From: Deltaproteobacteria bacterium
GTDB lineage: Bacteria; Myxococcota_A; UBA796; GCA-2862545
Direction of reading: 5' to 3'
Length of the DNA stretch: 64,000 bases
NCBI GenBank assembly: GCA_007693595.1
Contig: REDI01000049.1
Location: 26,299 to 90,298, forward strand
Positions 1 through 9,289 of the stretch are shown in pieces (the first letter of the stretch is position 1; every line of letters starts with the position of its first letter). A program made the position numbers and the translations under genes. The notes below the pieces were generated by a model. That model saw only the letters and a program-made list of their open reading frames with translations. It made no database searches and was not told the origin of the DNA.

Positions 1-847
1 TGCACGGGACCTTCGGGCCGCGCTCGTCGCAGAAGAGGCGCGGCTTGCCCAGGCCGATCTCGAGCTCGCCCTCGAGCGGGAGCGGCAGCGCACCTCGGCG
101 CGGGAGTGGGAGCTCTTGGGAGATGTCGCCCGATCCGAGAGCCTCGCGCTTCGCCGACCGCACCTGGCGGTGGCTGAGGCCAACCAGCGCTCCGCGGCTG
201 CAGCGGTCGATCGCGCTCGGCTGAACCTCGCCCGAACGCGCCTGAAGGCTCCCTTCCGTGCGGTCGTCGTCAGCCAGAACGTCGAGGTGGGTCAGGTGGT
301 TGGGAGCCAGGGGGCGGTGGTGACGCTCGTCGGCACGGACGAGGTGCGGGTGATCGCCAACGTGCCCTCCGATCGCCTCGCGGAGGTGGATGTGCCCGGC
401 CTCAACGCCCAGGAGGGCGCCGTGGCGCGGGTCTCCTTCGGGCGTGGCGCGCCCGCTTCCTACGAAGGGGTGGTCACCGGAGTGGTCGGCCAGCTCGATC
501 CGCAGACCCGCACGGCGCAGCTCGTCGTCTCGGTTCAAGAGCCGTTCTCGGGGGAGCGACCCCTTCTGCCTGGCACCTTTGTCGAGGTCGAGATCTTGGG
601 TCGCCCCATCGACGACGCGGTCAAGGTGCCTCGCGAGGCCGTGGTCGACGGTGAGGCGGTGTGGGTGGTGGTCGAGGGCAGGCTGGAGCGCCGTCCGGTT
701 CGCATCGGCTGGAGGGTGGCGCAGGATGTCGTGATCATCGAAGGGCTACATCGAGACGACCAAGTGGTCACCTCACCGCTGGCCCTGCCGGTGGAAGGTC
801 AGCGCGTGTCGGTGCGCCCCTCGGTCGCTGCGCGCGGGCAGGAGTGA
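1..847 (+). CDS. RND efflux periplasmic adaptor (MFP/HlyD family), 5' end outside window
   Basis: The reading frame is open from base 2 of the window to the TGA at 845-847, so the true start lies upstream. The visible 281 residues begin in an Ala/Glu/Arg-rich alpha-helical hairpin, followed by the second half of the lipoyl-like barrel-sandwich domain (LKAPFRAVVV, then VEVGQVVG), a beta-barrel domain and a membrane-proximal domain. This is the usual order of adaptors that link an inner-membrane RND pump to an outer-membrane channel. The permease gene starts 3 bases downstream, which fixes the role by context. The substrate cannot be read from the sequence. The TTG at 116 is internal and should not be taken as the start. 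Confidence 0.9.
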   Translation, partial: ARDLRAALVAEEARLAQADLELALERERQRTSAREWELLGDVARSESLALRRPHLAVAEANQRSAAAAVDRARLNLARTRLKAPFRAVVVSQNVEVGQVVGSQGAVVTLVGTDEVRVIANVPSDRLAEVDVPGLNAQEGAVARVSFGRGAPASYEGVVTGVVGQLDPQTRTAQLVVSVQEPFSGERPLLPGTFVEVEILGRPIDDAVKVPREAVVDGEAVWVVVEGRLERRPVRIGWRVAQDVVIIEGLHRDDQVVTSPLALPVEGQRVSVRPSVAARGQE

Positions 848-850
848 TCC

Positions 851-3800
851 ATGCAGGGCACCCCCCGCGGCGGGCTCATCGCGCTGATGGCCAAGAACTC
901 GGTCGCCGCCAACCTGCTGATGGTGTTCATCATGCTGGCCGGGGTCTTCTTGGGGATCCTCCAGCTCAGGCAAGAGGTCTTTCCCGAGTTCGATCTCGAC
1001 ATCATCTCGGTTCAGGTCGTGTACCCTGGCGCGAGCCCCGATGAGGTCGAGCAGGGCATCGTTCTCGCTGTCGAAGAGGAGGTGCGTAGCCTCGATGGGG
1101 TGAAGTCGGTCCGTTCCACCGCCAGCGAGGGCGTCGGCGCCATCCAGGTCGAGCTCCTCCTCGGCGCCAACCCAGACAAGGTCCTGGCGGACGTCAAGAA
1201 CGCGGTCGATCGGATCACGAGCTTTCCCGAAGAGGCGGAGCAGCCTTCGGTCAGCCTGCTCACCTCGCGTCGTCAGGTGATCGGGATGGTCATCTCTGGC
1301 GATCAGTCCCTGCGGACCCTGCATAATCTCGCCGAGAAGGCCCGTGTGGACCTCCTCGCAGGCGGCGGGGTGACGGTTGTGGAGCTCGACGGCGTCCCTC
1401 CGCTCGAGGTGGCGGTCGAGATCTCGCGCGAGGATCTGGAGCGCTACGATCTGAGCCTCGATGAGGTGGCTCAGCGCATCCGCCTGTCTTCGCTGGAGTT
1501 GCCCGCAGGGGGCGTCGAGACCCGACGTGGTCAGGTCCTCGTCAAGGTCGATGACCGGCGACGGTCCGGCTTCGCCTTCGCTGACGTGGTGCTCCGGGGA
1601 ACGCCGGGCGGGGGCGTGCTCCGCCTCGCAGACATCGCGACGATCCGCGATACCTACGCCGAGACGGATCAAGCGGCCTACCTCGACGGAGAGCGCGCCG
1701 TCCGGATCGACGCGTACCGGGTGGGTAGCGAGTCGCCGCAGCAGGTCGCCGACACCGTTCGGGCATACGCCCAGACGCTCCAGGACGCCTACCCTGACGG
1801 GATCCGGGTCACCCTGCTCAAGGACCAGTCCATCCTGCTGCGGGAGCGGATCGATCTCTTGGTGCGAAACGGTGTTCAGGGCCTATTCTTGGTGCTGGTG
1901 GTGCTGTACCTCTTCTTGAACGCCCGGCTGGCCTTCTGGGTCGCGGTCGGGATCCCGATCAGCTTTCTGGGTGCCTTTGCGCTCCTGCCAGGCTTCGACA
2001 TCACCATCAACATGATCAGCCTCTTCGGGTTCATCATCACTCTCGGGCTGGTGGTCGACGACGCGATCATCGTGGGCGAGAACATCTTCGAGAAGATGGA
2101 GCAGGGCCTCGCGCCCATGGAAGCGGCCATCGTCGGCGCACGCGAGATGTCGGTCCCGGTCACCTTTGCGGTCTTGACGACGATCGTCGCCTTCTCGCCC
2201 ATGTTCTTCGTGCCTGGCGTGACGGGGAAGATCTTCTTCATCCTGCCGGGCATCGTGCTCGCGGTGTTGATCTTCAGCCTGATCGAGTCTTTCTTGGTGC
2301 TCCCTGCCCACCTCGGGCACCAGAGTCGTCTTGCACGGTTCGTCCAGCGCAGGCTCCGCTTTATCGACGCGCCGAGTCGGTGGTTCAGCGAGCGGCTCGC
2401 GGCCTTCACCGACCGGGTCTACCGCCCCGTGCTCCGGGGCGTCCTGCGGGGTCGCTACCTGGTGTCCGGGCTGGCGGTCGCCTTGTTCGCGATCTCGGTC
2501 GGCGTGACGGCGAGCGGCATGGTTCCGTTCAGCCCCTTTCCTCGCCTCGAGGGGAACGAAGTCACCGCCGCAGCGCAGCTCCCCTTCGGAGCCCCCATCG
2601 AGGCGACGGAGCGGGTGAGGGCCGCGCTCGAAGAGGGGCTCGCGCAAGCCGTGGAGGAGCTCGACGCGCCCGAGGCAGTGGTGGGGGTGTTCAGCGCGGT
2701 GGGGCGGGGGCCGATCGCCGGTGGGCCGGTCTCAACGCCGACGGCTGGGGGGAGCCACCTCGTCACGGTGGAGCTCGAGCTCGTGGGGAGCGAGCGCCGC
2801 AAGGTCACGGCCGAGCAGATCGCCAAGGCCTGGGAGCGGAGCACCCCTCTCCTGCCTGGGCTCGAGTCCCTTACGTTCAACGCGAATATCGGGCCGGGTG
2901 GTGAGGCGGACGTCGATGTGCAGCTCAGCCATCCCGATCCCGAGGTGTTGGTCACCCTCGCGGCGCAGATGGCCGACACGCTGCGCGGCTACTCCGATCT
3001 CACGGGCGTCAAGAACAGCTATGCCGAAGGCAAGCCTCAGCTCTCGTACCAGATCCTCCCCCGGGCCAGCACCTTGGGGCTGACAGGCTCCGACGTGGCC
3101 CGTCAGCTTAGGGCCTCCTTCTTCGGCAGTGAAGCCCTGAGGGAGCAGCGAGGACGCAACGAGGTCAAGGTGATGGTCCGTCTTCCTCGCGAACAGCGCG
3201 AGACGGAGTTCACGCTCGAGGAGCTTCGGGTGCGCACCCCGACGGGCGGCTACGTGCCTCTTCGCGAGATCGCCGAGGTGCGCCGCGGGCAGTCACCCAC
3301 CGATATCCGCCGGGAAGACGGCCGCCGGGTGGTGGACGTCACCGCCATGCTGGCCGAGGGAGTCGACAGCAACCAACGGGTGGTTCGTTCCCTCTCCGAG
3401 GAGGTCTTCCCGGCCCTCCGTGAACAACACCCGGCGCTCGGACTGAGGTTCGCAGGGTCACAAGCCGATCTCAGCGAGGCGATCTCGACGCTGATGCGAT
3501 ACTACGCCGTCGCGCTGGTCGTGATCTTCGCCTTGTTGGCCATCCCGTTCCGAAGCTACGGTCAGCCGCTCATCATCATGCTCGCCATCCCGATGGGCTA
3601 TGTGGGCGCGGTCGGGGGGCACGTCTTGCTCGGCTACGGCATGTCGATGATCAGCCTCTTCGGCATCGTAGCCCTCTCGGGCGTCGTCGTGAACGACAGC
3701 CTCGTGTTGATCGACGCGGCCAACCAACGACGCCGCCAGGACGACTTCGGTGCGGTCGACGCCATCCTCTACGCGGGAGCCCGCCGCCTGCGCCCCATCC

Positions 3801-4063
3801 TCCTCACGTCGTTCACGACCTTCTTCGGTCTGATGCCGCTCATCTTCGAGACGAGCGTCCAGGCCCGCTTCATCATTCCCATGGCGATCAGCCTGGGCTT
3901 TGGCATTCTCTTTGCCACCTTCGTCATTCTTCTTCTCGTGCCTGCGGGCTATCTGATCCTCGAGGACATCAAGCAGCTCTCGGCCAGGTTCTTCGGGGCG
4001 ATCCTCGGACCCGACGAGGACGTCCCTCCTGTCGCCGCGACCGAGGGCTCGGATCGAGGATAA
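851..4063 (+). CDS. RND family efflux transporter permease (AcrB/HAE1-like)
   Basis: The 1070-residue protein has the typical RND length and layout. There is an N-terminal membrane helix (about residues 17-37), a large periplasmic loop, a bundle of membrane helices from about 335 to 480 and 525 to 560, a second periplasmic loop, and a final bundle from about 880. The proton-relay helix carries GLVVDDAIIVGENIF, with the paired aspartates expected in an AcrB-type proton-driven antiporter. It starts 3 bases after the adaptor gene, so the two form an operon. It probably exports small hydrophobic compounds, but metal export (HME type) cannot be excluded by eye. The gene ends 1 base before the convergent acyltransferase gene. 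Confidence 0.93.
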   Translation: MQGTPRGGLIALMAKNSVAANLLMVFIMLAGVFLGILQLRQEVFPEFDLDIISVQVVYPGASPDEVEQGIVLAVEEEVRSLDGVKSVRSTASEGVGAIQVELLLGANPDKVLADVKNAVDRITSFPEEAEQPSVSLLTSRRQVIGMVISGDQSLRTLHNLAEKARVDLLAGGGVTVVELDGVPPLEVAVEISREDLERYDLSLDEVAQRIRLSSLELPAGGVETRRGQVLVKVDDRRRSGFAFADVVLRGTPGGGVLRLADIATIRDTYAETDQAAYLDGERAVRIDAYRVGSESPQQVADTVRAYAQTLQDAYPDGIRVTLLKDQSILLRERIDLLVRNGVQGLFLVLVVLYLFLNARLAFWVAVGIPISFLGAFALLPGFDITINMISLFGFIITLGLVVDDAIIVGENIFEKMEQGLAPMEAAIVGAREMSVPVTFAVLTTIVAFSPMFFVPGVTGKIFFILPGIVLAVLIFSLIESFLVLPAHLGHQSRLARFVQRRLRFIDAPSRWFSERLAAFTDRVYRPVLRGVLRGRYLVSGLAVALFAISVGVTASGMVPFSPFPRLEGNEVTAAAQLPFGAPIEATERVRAALEEGLAQAVEELDAPEAVVGVFSAVGRGPIAGGPVSTPTAGGSHLVTVELELVGSERRKVTAEQIAKAWERSTPLLPGLESLTFNANIGPGGEADVDVQLSHPDPEVLVTLAAQMADTLRGYSDLTGVKNSYAEGKPQLSYQILPRASTLGLTGSDVARQLRASFFGSEALREQRGRNEVKVMVRLPREQRETEFTLEELRVRTPTGGYVPLREIAEVRRGQSPTDIRREDGRRVVDVTAMLAEGVDSNQRVVRSLSEEVFPALREQHPALGLRFAGSQADLSEAISTLMRYYAVALVVIFALLAIPFRSYGQPLIIMLAIPMGYVGAVGGHVLLGYGMSMISLFGIVALSGVVVNDSLVLIDAANQRRRQDDFGAVDAILYAGARRLRPILLTSFTTFFGLMPLIFETSVQARFIIPMAISLGFGILFATFVILLLVPAGYLILEDIKQLSARFFGAILGPDEDVPPVAATEGSDRG

Positions 4064-4064
4064 G

Positions 4065-5420
4065 TCAGCCTTGCTGTCTGGGGAACAGGAGATCGAGCTC
4101 GTCGGGCTTGTAGGTCTGCACGGTGGCGATGACCCGCTCCGAGAGCTCCGCGCGTTCGGCCCGGAGCTCCCTCAGATGACGTCGAAGGCTCAGCGAGGCC
4201 CACCCGCTCCGCCAGATGCGTCGGAGCGAGACGCCCCGCTCGAGCAGCCGAAGGGTGGCGTAGCCGCTCGCGGGGAGCAGAATCGCCGCGAGGGCGGCCC
4301 AGCCCCAGCCCGCGGTCAGCCCGATGAGCAGGGGTGTGAGCAGGTAGGCGAGCCCGATCCCTACCAGCCCAGAGATCAGCCGCGAGGTTCCGATCACGTC
4401 TTTTCGAGGGGCGAAGAGGAGCCCGAAGTAGCCGATGAGGAGCAGGAGGGGCAGGTGAAGCGGGAGCCCCGGAAGGCTGAGCGGAAGCCAGAGAGCCACC
4501 GCTGCGAGGTTGAACGCGGCCCGGTGGACAAGACTCCGACCGACGAGCCCCCGGACCAGGTCGCGATCCGTCAGCCCTGCATCTTCGAGGCGCTCCTGAA
4601 AGTCGCGGACCTCGGAGAAGAGTTGGGCGACCTCGGGAATGCCTGAGACGGTCGGGTAGTAGTGGGCGAACCGGCGGGCGAGCTCGGTCCGCTCTTTGAG
4701 CGTCACCTTGCCGGGCTGGTAGAGCCGTCGGACGCCATCTAGGACCCGCAGCGTGTCCCAGTCGCTCGCGTTGACCGTGATCGCGACCAGGGACTCTTCG
4801 ATCTGGTTGGTGAGTGCGCGGGCGGCGGAGAAGGGATCTTGAGCGGAGGCCGTAACGTGAGCCTGGTCGACGCAGATCGCCTCGCCGTAGCGCACCATGA
4901 CCCGGCTACGAAAGCGCTTTCGTCGGATATAGGTCAACCCCACCGGCACGATGTGGACCCGCCCACCGGCCGCGCGCCCCGCGGTCTGGAGCGCGATGCG
5001 CGCTGCTCCGGTGCGGAGCTCCATGAGATGGGGACGATCGTGGCTGAGGCCTTCGGGGAAGATGCCCATCGCGCCACCTTCGGCGAGCACATCACACAGC
5101 GCGCGGAGGGAGCTGGAGTTGTCTCGCGGGCCATCGCCGTGGTCCATTCTGCGGGCGAACGGTACCGCACCCACCGCTCTAAGGAAGGTTCCTAGCGGGG
5201 GCTTGAAGAGCGCGTCCTTGGCTGCGAAGCTGACCTGACGACCGCAGGTGGCGATGACCAGGACCGGATCGATCAGAGAGTTCGGGTGGTTGCCGGCGAA
5301 GATGACGGGCCCGGTCTCGGGGATGTTCGAGCGCCCGCTCACGAAGATCTCGCGGAAGAAGGTCGTGACCGCTGCGCGGAGCAGGGTCTGGACAGCGAGG
5401 TAGGGGAGGGGAGGACTCAC
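4065..5420 (-). CDS. PlsC-like phospholipid/glycerol acyltransferase
   Basis: The 451-residue protein starts with an acyltransferase domain. The motif NHPNSLIDP has His and Asp five residues apart rather than the common four, a spacing I recall from the GPAT-like branch of the LPLAT superfamily. FPEG follows in GIFPEGLSHD, the glycerol-phosphate-binding block. The C-terminal third holds two or three hydrophobic segments (about 300-390) and a basic, Leu/Arg-rich tail. It is likely an inner-membrane enzyme that acylates glycerol-3-phosphate or lysophosphatidate; the exact acceptor is unknown. The start is GTG at 5418-5420, with a TATACT box only 7 bases upstream. It is convergent with the RND permease gene. 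Confidence 0.82.
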   Translation of the reverse strand: MSPPLPYLAVQTLLRAAVTTFFREIFVSGRSNIPETGPVIFAGNHPNSLIDPVLVIATCGRQVSFAAKDALFKPPLGTFLRAVGAVPFARRMDHGDGPRDNSSSLRALCDVLAEGGAMGIFPEGLSHDRPHLMELRTGAARIALQTAGRAAGGRVHIVPVGLTYIRRKRFRSRVMVRYGEAICVDQAHVTASAQDPFSAARALTNQIEESLVAITVNASDWDTLRVLDGVRRLYQPGKVTLKERTELARRFAHYYPTVSGIPEVAQLFSEVRDFQERLEDAGLTDRDLVRGLVGRSLVHRAAFNLAAVALWLPLSLPGLPLHLPLLLLIGYFGLLFAPRKDVIGTSRLISGLVGIGLAYLLTPLLIGLTAGWGWAALAAILLPASGYATLRLLERGVSLRRIWRSGWASLSLRRHLRELRAERAELSERVIATVQTYKPDELDLLFPRQQG

Positions 5421-5780
5421 GAAGAAGAGTATACACTCCCTATCCCGCGAGCTGCCCGACGTGGCGCGCGCGAGGTCATCGTCAACAGATGTCAGGAAGC
5501 GCCCGCGGCCAGGGAGAGGGGGCCGGTGGAGTGGCCATCACGAAGTCTTGAGCTATCGGTAGCTTTGCGTTAGCTCCGTGCCCGGAGCGGTGCGCCCTTT
5601 GGGTGTCTCGGAGCAGAGCGTGCTCCGCGTCTGCCTTGTCTTCGCAGACTGAGTGTATATTCTTCGCGGGCGCGGTCTGGAATCCGCTCAGGGTCCGCGC
5701 TCCACCTCCCACCCTCGTCCAGGGTTCGAGCTCAGGCTCGACGATGCTGTGGACGGGCGTTCGATCTGGAGCCATCGCCC
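5421..5780. other. 360-base intergenic region with inverted repeats upstream of the secretion operon
   Basis: No gene is supported here. The stretch separates divergent transcription units and contains three inverted repeats: GCTCCG/CGGAGC at 5573-5588, CGGAGC/GCTCCG at 5609-5627, and GTCTG/CAGAC at 5629-5649. The first two are the same 6-mer in opposite order, so they could pair with each other or bind a regulator. A TATATT box at 5656-5661 may serve the + strand operon, but its best -35 (TTGTCT, 5636-5641) is only 14 bases away. Confidence 0.5.
5428..5433 (-). promoter_or_regulatory. TATACT -10-like box 7 bases before the acyltransferase start
   Basis: On the minus strand TATACT lies exactly 7 bases upstream of the GTG start at 5420. 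Transcription from it would begin close to the start codon and give a (nearly) leaderless mRNA. No good -35 hexamer is visible 16-18 bases further upstream. The same arrangement occurs at 46643-46648. Confidence 0.4.
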
Positions 5781-7949
5781 TTGCCCAGCACTCCGCCAGT
5801 TACGCTCGGTCCAAAGGATCAGGTCGCGATTATGCGCGTTCTGGCTCGCCTTACCTCGTTGGCAGGCATGGAGTGGAGCCCGGTCGCCGCCCGCACGGCC
5901 TACGCGCAGAGCTGCACCGAGCTCAGCCGCGGGTGCGAATGGTATAAGCCGCTCGCCGACGCCGCACAGGCGGTGGGCCTGCGCACGCGCACGTGGGTTG
6001 GCACCCCCCGCGAGGCATGGCAACGCGCTCGCGACGACATGCCCATGGTGGCGCGGCTCGGAGAGCCCACGTCCGAGGCGAACTGGCTCGTGATCGGCGG
6101 GCGCAGCCGGGGCCGGGTCCTCGTGTGGGAGCCCGACATCGACGATGTGCGCCTGCGCATGAGCAAGCGCCGCTTTGCGGGCCGGCTGAACGCAGGCGAG
6201 AATGAGCAGCGAACGTGGCTGATCTTCGAGCCCGTCGCGCCCGCGTCCGACCTGCTCGGTCCCTCGGGGGCGGGGCTCTCGGCGGTCTCGCGGCTCTGGT
6301 ACTTGATGCAGGCTGAGCGGCGCGACATCGGGGTGGTGGTCATCTACTCCCTCGGGGTGGGCGTGCTCGGCCTCGCCACGCCCGTCTTCGTACAGGTCCT
6401 GGTCAATACGGTGGCCTTCGGCTCCTTGGCCCTGCCGATCCTCTTCCTGGTCCTGTCCCTCTTCTTGTGTCTGGCCTTCGCCGCGGTGCTTCGGGCGATG
6501 ACCTGGTACACCGTCGAGATCCTCCAGCGTCGCCTCTTCGTGCGCATGGCGGCCGATCTGTCCTGGCGTCTGCCCCGCGTCAAGGTCTCGGCCTTCGACA
6601 AGAAGAGCGGACCTGAGCTGGTCAACCACTTCTTCGACGTGTTGACCCTGCAGAAGGCCGCCAGCTCCATGCTGCTCGATGCCTTGGCGGCGACCATGCA
6701 GGCGCTCGTGGGCCTGATCCTGCTCGCGATCTACCACCCGGCCTTGCTCGGTTTCGACGTGCTGCTGGTCGGGTCCATCGCCCTGATCTTCTTCGGGTTG
6801 GGGCGTCGCGGTCCCGAGACGGCGATCAAGCTCTCGAAGGCCAAGTACCTGGTAGCAGGTTGGCTCGAACAGCTCTCGATGCGGCCTACGATCTTCAAGC
6901 TGCCCGGTGGCTCTCGGCTTGCGCAGGATCGCAACGACGACCACGCCCACATCTATCTCGACGCGCGCGAGGCCCACTTCCGGATCTTCTTCCGCCAGTA
7001 CGTCGGCACCCTCGGCCTACAGGCCATCGCGGCTGCGAGCCTGCTGGGGCTGGGTGGGATGCTGGTCGTCAACGGCCAGCTCTCTCTCGGCCAGCTCGTC
7101 GCGGCCGAACTCGTCGTCTCGGCCGTGCTGTCCGCCTATGGCAAGTTCGCGGAGAAGCTCGAGACGGTCTACGATCTCATCGCCGGTCTCGACAAGCTCG
7201 GCGTGCTGGTCGACCTCCCCCTCGAGCGCTCGACCGGCGCCACGCCCAGGTCTGGGGTCGGGCCCCTGCCCATTACGCTGCACGGGGTCACCTACACCTT
7301 CCAAGACGGCACCTCGGTACTCAAGGGCGTGGACCTCGAGCTGCAGGCCGGTGAGAAGGCGGTCATCTACGGTGCGGACGGTTCGGGCAAGACGGTGCTC
7401 GCCGACATTCTCTTCGGGCTGCGCTTCCCCAAGTCGGGCCGGGTGAGCCTCGATGGTTCCGACCTCCGCAGCCTGCGCCCCGAGTCGGTCCGCGAGATCG
7501 CCTCGCTCGTCCGCTCTGAAGAAGTCTTCACTGGAACTATTGGCGAGAACCTCTTTTTGGGACGTGCGGGGCTCTCCGCCCAGTGGCAGGAGCGCGTGCT
7601 CGAGTCCGTCGGGCTCATCTCCAAGCTCGAATCCCTCCCGCGAGGCATGGAGACGAAGCTCAACGCCAACGGGGCGCCGCTCTCACAAACCCAGCTCGTC
7701 CGGCTGGTCATCGCGCGGGCCGCGATCAGCCGACCGCGGCTCCTCGTCATCGATCACATCCTCGACGCCCTCTCGGAGCGTGCGCGGGAGCCCATCCTCG
7801 ACCTCTTGCTCGCCAAGGAGGCCCCCTGGACCCTCATCGTGCTCACGCAGGATCCTGAGCTGTTGCGCGACTTCCGCAGCCGGTATCAGCTCCGGGGTGG
7901 TCGGGTCGAGCCGATTGAGCGTCGTCCGCTCCCCTCGGAGGCCTCATGA
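5781..7949 (+). CDS. Type I secretion ABC exporter with degenerate ATPase motifs
   Basis: This 722-residue protein has an N-terminal domain of about 150 residues that resembles the C39-like (non-catalytic) domain of HlyB-type exporters. A membrane domain follows (about 175-450), then a nucleotide-binding domain (about 495-710). Walker A is intact (GADGSGKT, about 530-537). The signature reads LSQTQ instead of LSGGQ (about 634-638), the Walker B is LLVIDH with His in place of the catalytic Glu (about 654-659), and the H-loop His is replaced (VLTQDP). The protein may therefore bind ATP but hydrolyse it poorly, or need a partner. The start is TTG at 5781; ATG at 5832 is an alternative. It overlaps the HlyD gene by 4 bases. 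Confidence 0.82.
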   Translation: MPSTPPVTLGPKDQVAIMRVLARLTSLAGMEWSPVAARTAYAQSCTELSRGCEWYKPLADAAQAVGLRTRTWVGTPREAWQRARDDMPMVARLGEPTSEANWLVIGGRSRGRVLVWEPDIDDVRLRMSKRRFAGRLNAGENEQRTWLIFEPVAPASDLLGPSGAGLSAVSRLWYLMQAERRDIGVVVIYSLGVGVLGLATPVFVQVLVNTVAFGSLALPILFLVLSLFLCLAFAAVLRAMTWYTVEILQRRLFVRMAADLSWRLPRVKVSAFDKKSGPELVNHFFDVLTLQKAASSMLLDALAATMQALVGLILLAIYHPALLGFDVLLVGSIALIFFGLGRRGPETAIKLSKAKYLVAGWLEQLSMRPTIFKLPGGSRLAQDRNDDHAHIYLDAREAHFRIFFRQYVGTLGLQAIAAASLLGLGGMLVVNGQLSLGQLVAAELVVSAVLSAYGKFAEKLETVYDLIAGLDKLGVLVDLPLERSTGATPRSGVGPLPITLHGVTYTFQDGTSVLKGVDLELQAGEKAVIYGADGSGKTVLADILFGLRFPKSGRVSLDGSDLRSLRPESVREIASLVRSEEVFTGTIGENLFLGRAGLSAQWQERVLESVGLISKLESLPRGMETKLNANGAPLSQTQLVRLVIARAAISRPRLLVIDHILDALSERAREPILDLLLAKEAPWTLIVLTQDPELLRDFRSRYQLRGGRVEPIERRPLPSEAS

Positions 7950-9289
7950 ACAAGTTGCTTGAGTCCAGGGTTGTTCGGGGGCCCTCGGCGCTCGGTCGGG
8001 TGCGGCCACCCGGCTACGTCGGGCAGGCGGCTCAGGGCTTGCTTATCGCGCTGGTGGCGCTGGCCCTGGGCCTGGCCGTCATCCCGTGGCAGCAGTCGGC
8101 CTTGGGCACCGGCATGGTCCAAGCGCTGGATCCGGCGGCGCGCCCGCAGGTGGTCGCCTCCCCCGTCACGGGCATGGTGTTGAAGTGGCACGTGCAAGAA
8201 GGCGACCGGGTGCAAGCGGGCGACGTGCTTGTCACGCTGCGCGACAACGACCCTTCCTTTCTTGACCGACTGCAGCGTGAGCTCGACACGGTCGACGACC
8301 AGATCGACGCGGCCGAAGCCAGCCTGGTCGCCTACGAGTCGAAGGTCGATGCGGCCGAGGCCAGCCTCGAGGCGACCGTGGCTTCGGCCATGGCCAAGGT
8401 CAAAGCTGCGGAGCGTCGGGTGGAGTCCGCCGAGCAGCGCCACGCCATGGCCGTCGCCGACGAAGAGACCGCAGAGCTGAACCTCGCTCGGATCGAGCCT
8501 CTCTTTGAAGAGGGCCTGGTCAGCCAGCGTCAGCTCGAGCTCACCGTGCTCAAGAGCCGAGAGACCAAGGCGCGTACCCTCGAGATGCTCGCGGCGCTGG
8601 CCTCGGCCAAGGCGGATCTGGCCTCGGCGCGGGCCGTGCTGGTGAAGGATCGCGAAGAGGGTAGGGCAAAGCTAGAGTCCGCCCGTGCAGATCTCCTCGG
8701 GGCCGATCAGAAGCTCTCGAACTTGCGGGCGCGGCGGCTGGGCGTCGAGACGTCACTGGCGCGGCAGGGTGCGCAGCGGGTCGTCGCCCCCCGCGACGGG
8801 ACGGTCTTGCGGATCTATAAGGGGCAGGGCGGTGAGCAGGCCAAGCAAGGCGATCTCCTCGCGCGTATCGTACCCGATGACACTCGCCACATGGTCGAGC
8901 TGATGGTCCAGGGGATCGACGCGCCGCTCATTCAGCCCGGTCAGCACGTGCGCCTTCAGTTCGAAGGCTGGCCTGCGCTTCAGTTCGCAGGGTGGCCGAG
9001 CGTCGCCATCGGAACCTTCCCTGGCGAGGTGATGTTCATCGACGCGGCCGACGATGGTCAGGGTCGTTTCCGCATCGTCGTGCGCGAGCCCGACGAGGGC
9101 GATGTCGAGTGGCCGGAGAAGACCTACCTTCGCCAAGGGGTCAAGGCCAAAGGCTGGGTCCTTCTCAAGCAGGTACCGCTGGGCTGGGAGCTCTGGCGCC
9201 AGCTCAACGGCTTCCAGCCCACCGTCGACAGTCCCGAGGCCGAGAGTGAACTCAAGGCACCGAAGGTTCTAGTCCCCAAGGATAAGTGA
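7946..9289 (+). CDS. HlyD-family type I secretion periplasmic adaptor
   Basis: The 447-residue protein has a short cytoplasmic N-terminus, one membrane helix (about 35-53), and a first lipoyl half (VVASPVTGMVLKWHVQEGD). A long Ala/Glu/Lys-rich coiled coil spans about 110-265, followed by the second lipoyl half (VVAPRDGTVLRIYKGQGG) and a C-terminal beta domain. This is the HlyD/LapC plan that bridges the ABC exporter and a TolC-type channel. The ATG overlaps the stop of the exporter gene (ATGA), so translation is probably coupled. Confidence 0.9.
   Translation: MNKLLESRVVRGPSALGRVRPPGYVGQAAQGLLIALVALALGLAVIPWQQSALGTGMVQALDPAARPQVVASPVTGMVLKWHVQEGDRVQAGDVLVTLRDNDPSFLDRLQRELDTVDDQIDAAEASLVAYESKVDAAEASLEATVASAMAKVKAAERRVESAEQRHAMAVADEETAELNLARIEPLFEEGLVSQRQLELTVLKSRETKARTLEMLAALASAKADLASARAVLVKDREEGRAKLESARADLLGADQKLSNLRARRLGVETSLARQGAQRVVAPRDGTVLRIYKGQGGEQAKQGDLLARIVPDDTRHMVELMVQGIDAPLIQPGQHVRLQFEGWPALQFAGWPSVAIGTFPGEVMFIDAADDGQGRFRIVVREPDEGDVEWPEKTYLRQGVKAKGWVLLKQVPLGWELWRQLNGFQPTVDSPEAESELKAPKVLVPKDK

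Noticed and set aside
4071..4646. 191-codon + strand frame inside the acyltransferase gene
   Set aside because: It is a shadow of the opposite strand; the acyltransferase has clear catalytic motifs.
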